From assembly GCA_034422115.1 (NCBI GenBank), contig DAOUJW010000001.1:1-64000 (forward strand): DNA of 64,000 nucleotides, read 5' to 3'. The stretch's first letter is position 1, and each line of letters starts with the position of its first letter. This DNA is from DAOUJW01 sp034422115. GTDB taxonomy: Bacteria > Chloroflexota > Dehalococcoidia > Lucifugimonadales > UBA2985. The translations under genes were made by a program, and so were the position numbers. The notes below the pieces were generated by a model, which was not told where the DNA came from, did not search any database, and saw only the letters and a program-made list of their open reading frames with translations. Positions 15,892 through 24,044 of the stretch are shown piece after piece.

Positions 15892-15897
15892 TATAAT
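15892..15897 (+). promoter_or_regulatory. -10 box suggesting a leaderless obgE transcript
   Basis: A perfect TATAAT ends only 9 bases before the obgE ATG, and no Shine-Dalgarno lies between. Transcription starting the usual 6-8 bases downstream would begin at or within 3 bases of the start codon. The -35 region is poor. Confidence 0.45.
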
Positions 15898-15906
15898 CAT
15901 ACTGAT

Positions 15907-17172
15907 ATGTATGATAGAGCAAAGATAACAGTGAAAGCAGGGAATGGAGGCTCTGGAGCCATTAGCCTGCGCAGGGAGAAGTTTGTTCCGAAGGGAGGCC
16001 CAGATGGGGGTGATGGAGGTCGTGGAGGCGATGTGGTTCTGAGAGTGCGCGAAGGAGAGCACATGCTTCGCGCCTTCCGGTATAAGCGGCACTTCAGTGC
16101 CGGGGATGGTGCTCCCGGGGGTGGAAACGACCGCACTGGTAGAAATGGTGACGAATGTGTAATTGATGTCCCTCAAGGTACACAGGTATACGCGTGTGCC
16201 ACTGGCGAAGAAAGGCAGTTGGTGGCTGACTTGGTGGACGCCGGCTCCGCTTGGACTGCCGCCGCAGGCGGAGAGGGTGGTAGAGGCAACGCGAAGTTTG
16301 GGTACTCCCAGAACAGGGTACCTCTCTTGGCCGAGGCGGGAGAGGTTGTAGCCGAAGTTGAGTTGGAACTGGAGTTACAGTTGCTGGCGGACGTTGCCGT
16401 CATTGGAGTGCCGAACGCCGGGAAGTCCTCCTTCCTGCAGGCGTGCTCCCGCGCCCGGCCGGACATCGCTGGTTATCCCTTCACTACGCTGGAACCTGTT
16501 CTGGGCTTTGTCGAGCGGCGCGGCAGGGAGTTCGTGGTGGTGGAGATTCCGGGCCTCTTGGAGGGCGCGCACACCGGTGTTGGCCTGGGGGATGACTTCC
16601 TGAGACACATGGGCCGCACGCGTGCCGTCATTCATCTGCTTGATGGCGCATCGGAAGACCCCCTCTGGGACTATCGCCAAGTGCGGGAGGAGATGCGGCT
16701 GTACGACTCCAGCCTGGTTGAGAGGCCGGAGATAGTTGCACTGAACAAGCTGGATCTGCCGGAGGTACAGGAGCGGCGGGCGCAGCTGCTCGCTGACCTG
16801 AAGGCAATGGGCATTGACGCCTACTGCATCTCGGCGGCGACCCATGAGGGCGTTGATGCAGTTCTCGACGGGGCGCTGAGGATGCTTGCTGAGCAGCCCG
16901 CGGCCCCTCAACTGGAGGAGCGCCCGGTACCGGTGCTGACCCCCAGGCCCCGCCGCAACAGGCCGCGGGTGGAGCGGGACGGCGACGTATTTGTGCTGCA
17001 CTCCCAACAGGCAGAGCGCCTGGTGCGCCGCGTCGACCTGGGAGACTGGCAGGTGCAGATACAGCTCTGGCAGGAGTTCCGCCGCAAGGGCATAGTGAGG
17101 GCGCTGGAGAAGGCGGGCGCACGGTCCGGGTCGGTGGTGAGGATAGGTGAACACGAGCTGGAGTGGAAGTAG
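15907..17172 (+). CDS. obgE: GTPase Obg/CgtA
   Basis: A 421-residue ribosome-assembly GTPase. The N-terminal glycine-rich Obg fold spans residues 1-157 (GNGGSGAISLRREKF, GGPDGGDGGRGGD). The G domain carries the P-loop GVPNAGKSS (167-175), a YPFTTLEP switch I, IPGLLEGAH switch II and NKLD. The C-terminal OCT domain is at about 345-421. It binds the 50S subunit and links growth to guanine nucleotide levels. The start ATG matches the usual N-terminus (M-x-D-R-A-K-I) although no ribosome-binding site precedes it. It begins an obgE-nadD-pyrE operon with tight spacing. Confidence 0.97.
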   Translation: MYDRAKITVKAGNGGSGAISLRREKFVPKGGPDGGDGGRGGDVVLRVREGEHMLRAFRYKRHFSAGDGAPGGGNDRTGRNGDECVIDVPQGTQVYACATGEERQLVADLVDAGSAWTAAAGGEGGRGNAKFGYSQNRVPLLAEAGEVVAEVELELELQLLADVAVIGVPNAGKSSFLQACSRARPDIAGYPFTTLEPVLGFVERRGREFVVVEIPGLLEGAHTGVGLGDDFLRHMGRTRAVIHLLDGASEDPLWDYRQVREEMRLYDSSLVERPEIVALNKLDLPEVQERRAQLLADLKAMGIDAYCISAATHEGVDAVLDGALRMLAEQPAAPQLEERPVPVLTPRPRRNRPRVERDGDVFVLHSQQAERLVRRVDLGDWQVQIQLWQEFRRKGIVRALEKAGARSGSVVRIGEHELEWK

Positions 17173-17173
17173 C

Positions 17174-17791
17174 GTGAGGCTCGGCATCCTTGGCGGGACC
17201 TTTGACCCGGTGCACACGGGGCACCTGATCATTGCTCAGGAGGCGGCCGCTGTCCTTGCCCTGGACGAGGTGCTGTTCATGCCCACGGGCCGACCCTGGA
17301 TGAAGGAGGGAACCGACGTCACGGCTACCGAGCACCGTGTGGAGATGCTGCGCCTAGCGGTGGAGTGCAACCCGGCTTTCAGGGTGTCCACGCTGGAGGC
17401 GGACCGCCCGGGGCTGTCCTACACCGTCGATACCTTGCCGGCCCTGCTTGAGGGAGAGGCCGAGGGCGCGTCGCTGTTCTTCATCCTAGGCATGGACTCC
17501 CTGGAGACGCTGCATCGCTGGAAGGAGCCCCACCGCCTCTTCGACATGTGCACCCTGGTGGCGGTGTCCAGGCCGGGCCACGTGGACTTCGATAGGACGT
17601 CCCTGGAGGGCATACGGCCCAACGCCTCGGCGGAGGTGGTCTTTCTGGAGGGGCCTGACATCGGCATAAGCGGGGCCGAGATACGCCGCCGGGTGAGCCA
17701 GGGGCTGCCCATCGCCTACTGGGTTCCTTCGGCGGTCGAGAGATACATCCAAGAGCACGGACTCTATCAGGAGGCTGGCGTTGAGCAGTGA
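17174..17791 (+). CDS. nadD: Nicotinate-nucleotide adenylyltransferase
   Basis: A 205-residue enzyme making deamido-NAD from nicotinate mononucleotide and ATP. The N-terminus VRLGILGGTFDPVHTGHLI carries the GGTFDPxHxGH signature; ISGAEIRRRV is the C-terminal ISSTxxR-like motif; 'GMDSLETLHRWK' is typical. The GTG at 17174, one base after the obgE stop, fits the family's N-terminus. A GTG at 17147 inside obgE is possible but would add nine unconserved residues. It overlaps the start of pyrE by 11 bases. The obgE-nadD neighbourhood is common in bacteria. Confidence 0.95.
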   Translation: MRLGILGGTFDPVHTGHLIIAQEAAAVLALDEVLFMPTGRPWMKEGTDVTATEHRVEMLRLAVECNPAFRVSTLEADRPGLSYTVDTLPALLEGEAEGASLFFILGMDSLETLHRWKEPHRLFDMCTLVAVSRPGHVDFDRTSLEGIRPNASAEVVFLEGPDIGISGAEIRRRVSQGLPIAYWVPSAVERYIQEHGLYQEAGVEQ

Positions 17792-18344
17792 GATTTCCAA
17801 AAAGGTCCTTGAGCTATCGGAGCAGGTGGGGGCTCTGCAGTACGGCGACTTCACCCTGTCTTCCGGCGCGAAGAGCAGCTACTACTTCGACGGGCGGCTG
17901 ATGAGCCTTCACCCGGAGGGCGCATACCTCCTGGGCAGGGCGTTCCTGCAGATCCTGGAGGGGTCCGGCGTGGTCGCAATCGGCGGGCCGGCGACGGCGG
18001 CCATTCCCATCGTCACGTCGGTTGCTCTGGTGAGCCAGCTTGAGGGCGTTCCGCTGGAGGCCTTCTTCGTGAGGGCGGAGGCCAAGGGGTACGGCATGGG
18101 CAAGCAGGTGGAGGGCAGGCTCCAGGCCGGCAGCCGCGTGGCCATTCTGGACGACGTATGCTCGTCGGGAGGTTCGCTGTTCATGGCGATAGAGGCTGTG
18201 GAGGCGGCGGGCTGCACGGTCGAACGGGTGCTGGCGATACTCGACCGCAGCCAGGGCGGGGGCGAAGAGCTGCGGAGTCGCGGCTACGATTTCCGCGTGC
18301 TTCTGGAGGCCGACGCAGATGGCAAAGTGAGGGTAGTCGAATAG
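17781..18344 (+). CDS. pyrE: Orotate phosphoribosyltransferase
   Basis: A 187-residue type I phosphoribosyltransferase forming OMP from orotate and PRPP in pyrimidine synthesis. The PRPP loop is VAILDDVCSSGGSLFMAIEAV (shortened here to its DDVCSSGGS core). The N-terminal 'GDFTLSSGAKSSYYFDGR' is the usual OPRTase feature. The flexible catalytic loop is 'RAEAKGYGMGKQVEG'. The start is TTG, preceded by GAGG, overlapping nadD by 11 bases, so it is translationally coupled. It is the last gene of the obgE-nadD-pyrE run. Confidence 0.95.
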   Translation: MSSEISKKVLELSEQVGALQYGDFTLSSGAKSSYYFDGRLMSLHPEGAYLLGRAFLQILEGSGVVAIGGPATAAIPIVTSVALVSQLEGVPLEAFFVRAEAKGYGMGKQVEGRLQAGSRVAILDDVCSSGGSLFMAIEAVEAAGCTVERVLAILDRSQGGGEELRSRGYDFRVLLEADADGKVRVVE

Positions 18345-18363
18345 CGGGAACCCCCTCGCGGAC

Positions 18364-18392
18364 TTGACATCTCGGGGCACGCAAAGTAGTTT
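18364..18392 (+). promoter_or_regulatory. Promoter of dehydratase copy 1
   Basis: A perfect TTGACA (18364-18369) and TAGTTT (18387-18392) with a 17-base spacer. The surrounding ~85 bases, down to the ribosome-binding site GGAGGGTGG, are largely repeated before copy 2, so the promoter was duplicated with the gene. Confidence 0.7.
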
Positions 18393-18438
18393 AGGCCCAT
18401 CACCACAGAGGGCAGAGTCCCCGGAACGGAGGGTGGCT

Positions 18439-19527
18439 ATGGCAACCGAGTACACCTGGGAGGACCTGGAAAACGCAGTTGGGCAGGACTTTTCCGATGG
18501 AGAGACGCGCTGGGCGCTTGAACCCGTGGAGTGGACGTCCATCCGCCGCTACTGCGAGGCGATAGAGTCGGACTTCCCGCTCTTCCACAGCGTTGAAGAG
18601 GCGAAGAAGCACGGCTACGAGGGCATCATCTGTCCCGCCAGCCACATCCAGAACCACACCGGCCAGGGGCTGTGGAGGCCCGGCGACCCGACGCGCTGGC
18701 CCGTGTCCGAGCGCAACTATACGTCGAGCGGCGTGCCCCAGGGCGGAGGCAGGCCCCTGCCAGCCCCCAAGACTTCAGCGGCCTTCGCCACAGACCGGGA
18801 GGTGGAGTACATCAAGCCGGTCTACGTTGGCGACCACCTGGGATCGAGGGGCAGGAAGCTCATCTCCGTGGCCGTGCGGGAGACCAGCGTGGGCTACGGC
18901 GCATTCACCATCACCGAGAGCGAGTGGGTGAACCAGAAGGGTGAGGTTGTGGCCCTGTCCCGCAGCGGAGGCTACCAGTACAACCCCCATCCGGAGGGCT
19001 ACTCGCCCGACCTGCCGGGCGGCGGGAGCGTTCGTCCTTCAGAGGAGCGGCCACCCTTTGAGGCGCCGGAGGCGAAGGCGAGCTATGTGGACTGGAGCAG
19101 GCAGCGCCACTACGAGGACGTGGAGGTCGGCGACCTCATTGAGCCGGTAACGTTCAACATCACCGTTCAGCGCCTGGTCTACGAGGCGGGCGCCAACCGC
19201 GACTTCAACGCCATCCACCACAACGATGAGGTCGCCCAAGCCGGGCGCGCGCCGGCGATGTACGCCAACAACGGCTTCATCCAGGGCATGTGGGAGAGGG
19301 CGTACCGCGAGTTCTTTGGAGTGGACGGCTGGATCCAGAAGGTAGGCCCTTTCAGGATGCGCATCTTCAACGTGGTCGGGGAGCCGTCGGTCGTGCGGGG
19401 CAAGGTGGCGAAGAAGTGGCAGGAGGACGGCAAGAACTACGTGGAGATTGAGATGTGGAGCGAGACGCCCAAGGGCACCAGCGTAGGCCCCGGGCCCGTG
19501 GTGGGCACACTGCCTTCAAGGGGGTAG
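18439..19527 (+). CDS. MaoC/FAS1-like double-hotdog dehydratase, copy 1
   Basis: 362 residues from the ATG following GGAGGGTGG. There are two hotdog-fold halves: an N-terminal FAS1-like dehydratase domain (about 10-180) and a C-terminal MaoC-like half (about 215-340) carrying the hydratase-2 type element GANRDFNAIHHNDEVAQAG, with Asp/Asn-His as the expected catalytic pair. Such proteins hydrate enoyl-CoA to (R)-3-hydroxyacyl-CoA or dehydrate the reverse. The substrate is unknown; acyl-CoA dehydrogenases elsewhere in the window suggest fatty or aromatic acid breakdown. It is nearly identical to the next gene, especially in the C-terminal third. Confidence 0.85.
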   Translation: MATEYTWEDLENAVGQDFSDGETRWALEPVEWTSIRRYCEAIESDFPLFHSVEEAKKHGYEGIICPASHIQNHTGQGLWRPGDPTRWPVSERNYTSSGVPQGGGRPLPAPKTSAAFATDREVEYIKPVYVGDHLGSRGRKLISVAVRETSVGYGAFTITESEWVNQKGEVVALSRSGGYQYNPHPEGYSPDLPGGGSVRPSEERPPFEAPEAKASYVDWSRQRHYEDVEVGDLIEPVTFNITVQRLVYEAGANRDFNAIHHNDEVAQAGRAPAMYANNGFIQGMWERAYREFFGVDGWIQKVGPFRMRIFNVVGEPSVVRGKVAKKWQEDGKNYVEIEMWSETPKGTSVGPGPVVGTLPSRG

Positions 19528-19563
19528 ACGGCGCAAGTCGCCTGTCTTCAGCATAGACTACTC

Positions 19564-19593
19564 AAGCGGCCTTGGAACTCTCCAGGGCCGCTT
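19564..19593 (+). terminator. Terminator after dehydratase copy 1
   Basis: AAGCGGCC and GGCCGCTT pair around a 14-base loop, 36 bases after the stop, followed by CCATTTATT. A moderate intrinsic terminator. Confidence 0.5.
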
Positions 19594-19643
19594 CCATTTA
19601 TTGCTCCGCTCATCATGCCAACACCGGTCAGAATACCTTCTTA

Positions 19644-19740
19644 TTCCCGCTCATGGTGAGCCCGTCGAACCAGAGCGGGAAGATAGCGCAGGTTGTGCGT
19701 CCCCGCTCACCCTTCGACAAGCTCAGGATGAGCGGGATTG
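19644..19740. repeat. Dispersed repeat, family B (copy 1)
   Basis: Two divergent copies of the CCCGCTC...GAGCGGG palindrome with the internal box CCTTCGACAAGCTCAG (or its complement CTGAGCTTGTCGAAGG). It separates the tandem dehydratase genes. Other copies are at 31540, 34232, 44998 and 56932. Confidence 0.8.
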
Positions 19741-19786
19741 TCCACTAACACCAACACGCCCCGAGAAAACCGAAGCCCCCGCGGAC

Positions 19787-19816
19787 TTGACATCATCAGG
19801 GCGCGAGAAGTAGTTT
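19787..19816 (+). promoter_or_regulatory. Promoter of dehydratase copy 2
   Basis: TTGACA (19787-19792) and TAGTTT (19811-19816), with an 18-base spacer versus 17 before copy 1. The leader AGAGGGCAGCGTCCCCAGAA is nearly the same as in copy 1. Confidence 0.7.
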
Positions 19817-19862
19817 AAGGCCATCACCAGAGAGGGCAGCGTCCCCAGAACGGAGGGTGGAT

Positions 19863-20957
19863 ATGGCGACCCAGGAGCACACTTGGGAGGACCTGGAAAA
19901 CGCAGTCGGGCAGGACTTCTCCGACGGAGAGATACGCTGGGCTGTTGAACCGATTGAGTGGACGTCCATCCGTCGCTACTGCGAAGCGATAGAGTCGGAT
20001 TTCCCGCTCTTCCATAGCGCCGAAGAGGCAAAGAAGCATGGCTACGAGGGCATCATCTGTCCCGCCAGCCACATCCAGAACCACACCGGCCAGGGGCTTT
20101 GGAGGCCCGGCGACAACACTCGCTGGCCCGTGTCGGAGCGCAACTTTGTGGCCAGCAACGCGGCCGGAGGCGGAGGCAGACCCTGGCCCGCTCCCAAGAC
20201 CACGGCGGGCTTCGCCACGGACCGGGAGGTGGAGTACCTCAAGCCGGTCCACGTGGGCGACCACCTGGGCGCAAGGGGCCGGAAGCTCATCTCCGTGGTG
20301 GTGCGCGAGACCAGCGTGGGCCACGGCGCATTCACCGTCTCCGAGACGGAGTGGGTGAACCAGAAGGGTGAGGTTGTGGCCCTGTCCCGGAGCGGCGGAT
20401 ACCAGTACAACCCCCATCCGGAGGGCTACGCCCCCAATCTCCCAGGCGGAGGCGGCACCGCTCGTCAGGCCGAGGGGAGGCCGCCCTTTGAGGCGCCGGA
20501 GGCGAGGGCGAGCTACGTGGACTGGAGCAAGCAGCGCCACTACGAGGACGTGGAGGTCGGCGACCTCACTGAGCCGGTGACCTTCCACCTGACCGTCCAG
20601 CGCCTGGTCTACGAGGCGGGCGGCAACCGGGACTTCGCTCCCATCCACCACAACGACGAGATAGCCCGGGCCGGCCGCGCGCCGGCGATGTACGCCAACA
20701 ACGGCTTCATCCAGGGCATGTGGGAGCGGGCGTACCGCGAGTTCTTCGGCGCGGATGGCTGGATACAGAAGGTGGGGCCCTTCAGGATGCGCATCTTCAA
20801 CGTGGTTGGCGAGCCGTCGGTTGTGCGGGGCAAGGTGGCCAAGAAGTGGCAGGAGGACGGCAAGAACTACGTGGAGCTGGAGATGTGGACCGAGACGCCC
20901 AAGGGCACCAGCGTGGGCCCCGGGCCCGTGGTGGGCACCCTGCCTTCCAGGGGGTAG
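19863..20957 (+). CDS. MaoC/FAS1-like double-hotdog dehydratase, copy 2
   Basis: 364 residues, a tandem paralogue of the gene at 18439. The domain plan is the same, with the C-terminal element GGNRDFAPIHHNDEIARAG. Most differences lie in the middle linker (about 195-215) and scattered N-terminal positions. The last ~110 residues are almost unchanged. The ATG is placed by homology and by the adjoining GGAGGGTGG. Conservation of the catalytic region in both copies, each with a promoter and a hairpin behind it, argues that both are functional. Whether they differ in substrate cannot be seen. Confidence 0.85.
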   Translation: MATQEHTWEDLENAVGQDFSDGEIRWAVEPIEWTSIRRYCEAIESDFPLFHSAEEAKKHGYEGIICPASHIQNHTGQGLWRPGDNTRWPVSERNFVASNAAGGGGRPWPAPKTTAGFATDREVEYLKPVHVGDHLGARGRKLISVVVRETSVGHGAFTVSETEWVNQKGEVVALSRSGGYQYNPHPEGYAPNLPGGGGTARQAEGRPPFEAPEARASYVDWSKQRHYEDVEVGDLTEPVTFHLTVQRLVYEAGGNRDFAPIHHNDEIARAGRAPAMYANNGFIQGMWERAYREFFGADGWIQKVGPFRMRIFNVVGEPSVVRGKVAKKWQEDGKNYVELEMWTETPKGTSVGPGPVVGTLPSRG

Positions 20958-20998
20958 GTGGCGCGCTTGGCGCGGTCTGGCAAATAGACTGACAGATT

Positions 20999-21030
20999 CA
21001 GGAGGCGCGGACTTCAGTCCGCGCCTCCTG
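20999..21030 (+). terminator. Perfect 14-bp hairpin after dehydratase copy 2
   Basis: CAGGAGGCGCGGAC-TTCA-GTCCGCGCCTCCTG is a perfect stem with a 4-base loop, 41 bases after the stop. There is no T run, so it may act as a strong 3' stabiliser or a rho-assisted terminator. Confidence 0.55.
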
Positions 21031-21120
21031 CGCGTCTATGTTGGTAGTGCTGAGCTACCCATACGAGCAAGCCACGTGATTGATCTTGCGCTTAAGTCCT
21101 TCGAGTCAGAGTACGGGACA

Positions 21121-21149
21121 TTGACAGCGTACACGCTACCGGATATTCT
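21121..21149 (+). promoter_or_regulatory. Promoter of the orphan gene at 21212
   Basis: TTGACA (21121-21126) and TATTCT (21144-21149) with a 17-base spacer, 62 bases before the ATG. The stretch 21031-21120 holds nothing I recognise. Confidence 0.6.
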
Positions 21150-21211
21150 AAGTGCGGCCCACGGGACTTTTCACTCCAGCAGAGGGCTAAACTATAGCTA
21201 AGGTGATTGCC

Positions 21212-21757
21212 ATGAGCGAAGAGCCGACATATCGACCGCTAGAACACGATGAGTGGTGGGATGAAATTCGCATCAGGACGATTCCAAAATTTGCTGCTAG
21301 TAGGCCTTGGAACGAGTGGAGGAAAACCGTGGAGGTCTCGCTAGTCCGCAAGGATCACGTCCTGTATAGCAAGGAGTTCAACACTATGGCTGAAGCTGCT
21401 GCGTGGGTGCCTTGGGGAGTGGCCATAGTGAGGGAAACGGAAGGCGTTGATATGCCCAAAAACCAGGACTACTGCGCGCAGTCGGGGTGTGCAGAGAAAG
21501 CAACGGTATTCTATATGCTGCGACACCTTTACAATACGGAACAGAGTTTGATGCAGATCCAATACCCCACTTATCGAGCATTCTGCGAAAGCCATTCCGA
21601 ACGAGGCTATACCAACCCTGAGGACAGCGACGAGAACTACGTACAGTTTGAGGGAGCATTCCCAAAATTTGATGAGGCCCGCGACGACGATTTGTATCCC
21701 TCTTGGTACGGGTGGACAGTGGACATAATTGGGTCTAGGAGAGAATCTTTCTATTAG
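21212..21757 (+). CDS. Orphan protein of unknown function
   Basis: 181 residues from the ATG preceded by AAGGTGA at good spacing; a GTG at 21203 is less likely. The sequence is acidic, Trp/Tyr-rich and not recognised. There are no membrane segments, and four cysteines (DYCAQSGCAEKA mid-protein, AFCESH later). The central CAQSGC could bind metal. Base composition is clearly more AT-rich than the flanking dehydratase genes, which together with the GmrSD-like gene behind it suggests a horizontally acquired patch. Its strand and nearness to that gene make an association possible, but each has its own promoter. Confidence 0.6.
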   Translation: MSEEPTYRPLEHDEWWDEIRIRTIPKFAASRPWNEWRKTVEVSLVRKDHVLYSKEFNTMAEAAAWVPWGVAIVRETEGVDMPKNQDYCAQSGCAEKATVFYMLRHLYNTEQSLMQIQYPTYRAFCESHSERGYTNPEDSDENYVQFEGAFPKFDEARDDDLYPSWYGWTVDIIGSRRESFY

Positions 21758-21760
21758 GGG

Positions 21761-21788
21761 TTGGTATTCGATTGGTCTGTTGTATACT
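21761..21788 (+). promoter_or_regulatory. Promoter of the GmrSD-like gene
   Basis: TTGGTA (21761-21766) and TATACT (21783-21788) with a 16-base spacer, about 100 bases before the ATG. A short AT-rich leader follows. Confidence 0.5.
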
Positions 21789-21887
21789 ACATTCAATTGC
21801 TAGGCCATTAGCACCACGTAACACTGGCTCTCCGTTGCCGCGTCCTCGTGCACTATTGGACGGCTAGCCGAAATAAGAGGAATTAAG

Positions 21888-23642
21888 ATGATAGCACAAC
21901 AGCAAGGCTTCGGCGACCTTGTGGAAGATGCGTATTCTGGAAAGCTTAGGCTTCCAGAGTTCCAGCGTGGCTGGAAGTGGAATCGAGCCAGAGTAGTTCG
22001 GCTGTTCGACTCCGTTCGAAAGGACTACCCGATTGGTGGATTCCTTACTCTGGAGGCGTCAAACAAGCTCAACCTTTCTCCACGCCTGTTCGAAGGTGTA
22101 AATGAGCCCGGTAAAGAGAGCATGGGATCTTATGTACTGGACGGCCAGCAGAGAATCACAGCTGGGCTGGCGTTATACAAGGGGACCGGAGGGTCTCATT
22201 ACTTCCTGAATCTCAAGACGTTGTGGATGTTGGCGGTTGATGCGAATCTTGATTACGATGACAAGAGTTGTTTAGAGAGTTTTGCCAACGATTTGGATGA
22301 GGAGGACAAGTACATCACGGCTCGTCCGCGATCTAATGATCCAATGAAACTGCTGGAGGACGGCCTGCTCTGGACACCGTGTTTGACCGACGACATTGAG
22401 TTCTCAAATGCCAAAGAGACCTACCTGAAGTACAATCCAGACAAGACCAGATTCATGGATCGGCTGGTGTGGCCTTACTTCAAGATCGGTCGCGACCCCA
22501 CAGTGCCAGTTACAGTGTTGGATTCCGATATGCCTATCGAAGCTATTACGCGGGTGTTTGGAACGTTGAACACTTCTGGGCAGCAACTGACACCCGTTGA
22601 GATCGTCGTAGCCGTCCTATATGCAAGAGGCATACATCTGCGGCAAGAGCTCGAGGAATTTCGCGATTCCAAAGATCACTATCGGCACATTGAGACAACA
22701 GGTGAACTTTTCCTGCAGACCATAGCCTTGCTGGATCGCAAAGACTCCAAGAGGACCACGCTTCCAAAGACGATAGACTCACACAACTACAGAAGCTTCA
22801 AGAACCACGCAGTGGAGTGTCTGGAGCAAGCTGGCAGATTCCTCTCTGACCGCTTTGGTGCTGGGGTGGACGAAGACGGTAAGTTGATACCGTATCCGGC
22901 TATGCTCCCGCCGCTCGGCATTGCACTAGCAGAGATCGAAAGAAGATTCACTAGTCCTAGCCCAGACAAAGCGCATTGGGAACGGAACCTGGAACGCTGG
23001 TTTGTTGGTTCAGTACTCAAAGAGCGATACAGGGAGTCCCAGCCCGCTACACAGAAGAGCGACACTGAGGAACTGCTTAAGTGGATAGAAGATGGGCATG
23101 AATCTGAGCCAGGCTGGTTGAACGATGTACATGTTCCATCACTGGATCGGGTTGTTCCAACCAGCGCAATCGGCAAAGTCATTACCTGCATGATCAGCCG
23201 TGAGAATCCGAAAGATCCGTTGAACAATGTGCCAGTTGGGGGAAGTGGTGGGGCCATAGCTTCCTCACAGTCCCATCACATATTTCCGAAGGCCTTTTGT
23301 GACCAGTACATTTCGGACTGGCGTAGCGCAGGGGGGTTGTCTAACTTGGCATTGAACGTCATGCCTCTCACACAAGAGACAAATAAACGCTGGAGCAGGA
23401 TGAACCCCCTGGATCAGGTTGCAGACGTCAAGAATTATTGGCCTTCAGGGTATCTCCAACAATACAAGCCCTTCTTCATCAATGAACGTTGTCTGGAGAT
23501 AATGGAGAAACCGGTAAAGAGCACTGCTGACTTCTACAGCTTTATCAGTGAGCGCGGCAGACTCGTTCAGGAGTACATTGCCAATCTATGGGGCTTCACT
23601 CCAAGTACTGAGCAGATAGAAGATGAAGAAGAGGAAGACTAG
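21888..23642 (+). CDS. GmrSD-like DUF262/DUF1524 protein (putative modification-dependent nuclease)
   Basis: A 584-residue protein combining an N-terminal DUF262 (GmrS/ParB-like) domain with the DGQQR motif (residues 85-89, in SYVLDGQQRITAGL) and a C-terminal DUF1524-like HNH region with HHIFPKAFC and LALNVMPLTQETNK (about 462-500). DUF262 binds and hydrolyses nucleotides; DUF1524 cleaves DNA. Fused, they form type IV restriction enzymes such as GmrSD that attack glucosylated or otherwise modified phage DNA. The HNH core here is His-His...Asn, close to the family. No methylase or BREX genes adjoin it, so it would act alone. Composition is AT-richer than the core genes, fitting transfer. Confidence 0.85.
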   Translation: MIAQQQGFGDLVEDAYSGKLRLPEFQRGWKWNRARVVRLFDSVRKDYPIGGFLTLEASNKLNLSPRLFEGVNEPGKESMGSYVLDGQQRITAGLALYKGTGGSHYFLNLKTLWMLAVDANLDYDDKSCLESFANDLDEEDKYITARPRSNDPMKLLEDGLLWTPCLTDDIEFSNAKETYLKYNPDKTRFMDRLVWPYFKIGRDPTVPVTVLDSDMPIEAITRVFGTLNTSGQQLTPVEIVVAVLYARGIHLRQELEEFRDSKDHYRHIETTGELFLQTIALLDRKDSKRTTLPKTIDSHNYRSFKNHAVECLEQAGRFLSDRFGAGVDEDGKLIPYPAMLPPLGIALAEIERRFTSPSPDKAHWERNLERWFVGSVLKERYRESQPATQKSDTEELLKWIEDGHESEPGWLNDVHVPSLDRVVPTSAIGKVITCMISRENPKDPLNNVPVGGSGGAIASSQSHHIFPKAFCDQYISDWRSAGGLSNLALNVMPLTQETNKRWSRMNPLDQVADVKNYWPSGYLQQYKPFFINERCLEIMEKPVKSTADFYSFISERGRLVQEYIANLWGFTPSTEQIEDEEEED

Positions 23643-23702
23643 ACACGGCGGGCTATTTAGTCTCTACCTGCTCTGATTTGTCGGCTAAGATTCTATCCAA
23701 GG

Positions 23703-23957
23703 CTAGCCTTCTATCCAATCCCACCAGTCCGGTATGGTTATCCTGACCAGGACGTTCTTCTCCCCGCCATACTTCCAGTCTTCTCCTTGCCACATATCCC
23801 AATCGTTGCCTTCTACCTCCAAGAGGGCGCGTATGATGTCGAGCTTACCCCCGTCCCTGCTCCCTTGCGCTTCTTCACCCACGATTGCACGTATGATGTT
23901 GAGCTTACCCTCGTCATCAAGCTCTTGAGCGGCACGTACGATGTCAGTGCGCCCCAT
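23703..23957 (-). CDS. Small acidic repeat-containing protein
   Basis: An 84-residue protein with a good Shine-Dalgarno (AAGGGGG, 8 bases before the ATG). The N-terminal part has a degenerate internal repeat: DIVRAAQELDDEGKLNIIRAI then GGKLDIIRALLEV, shown here only in pieces (KLNIIRAIV and KLDIIRALL). The C-terminal half is Trp-rich (DWDMWQGEDWKYGG, PDWWDWIEG). It converges on the GmrSD-like gene. The family is unknown; the repeated helices could be a binding surface. Confidence 0.5.
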   Translation of the reverse strand: MGRTDIVRAAQELDDEGKLNIIRAIVGEEAQGSRDGGKLDIIRALLEVEGNDWDMWQGEDWKYGGEKNVLVRITIPDWWDWIEG

Positions 23958-24044
23958 AGCAAAAACCCCCTTCGCCTTTGGCTAGCATTGAACATAATCC
24001 CCTTCCCGAAACATGGGGACTCCGCCCAGCCCACAACTTTTGGC

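Noticed and set aside
14119..15906. Replication origin around dnaA
   Set aside because: No cluster of TTATCCACA-like boxes, no AT-rich unwinding region and no dnaN.
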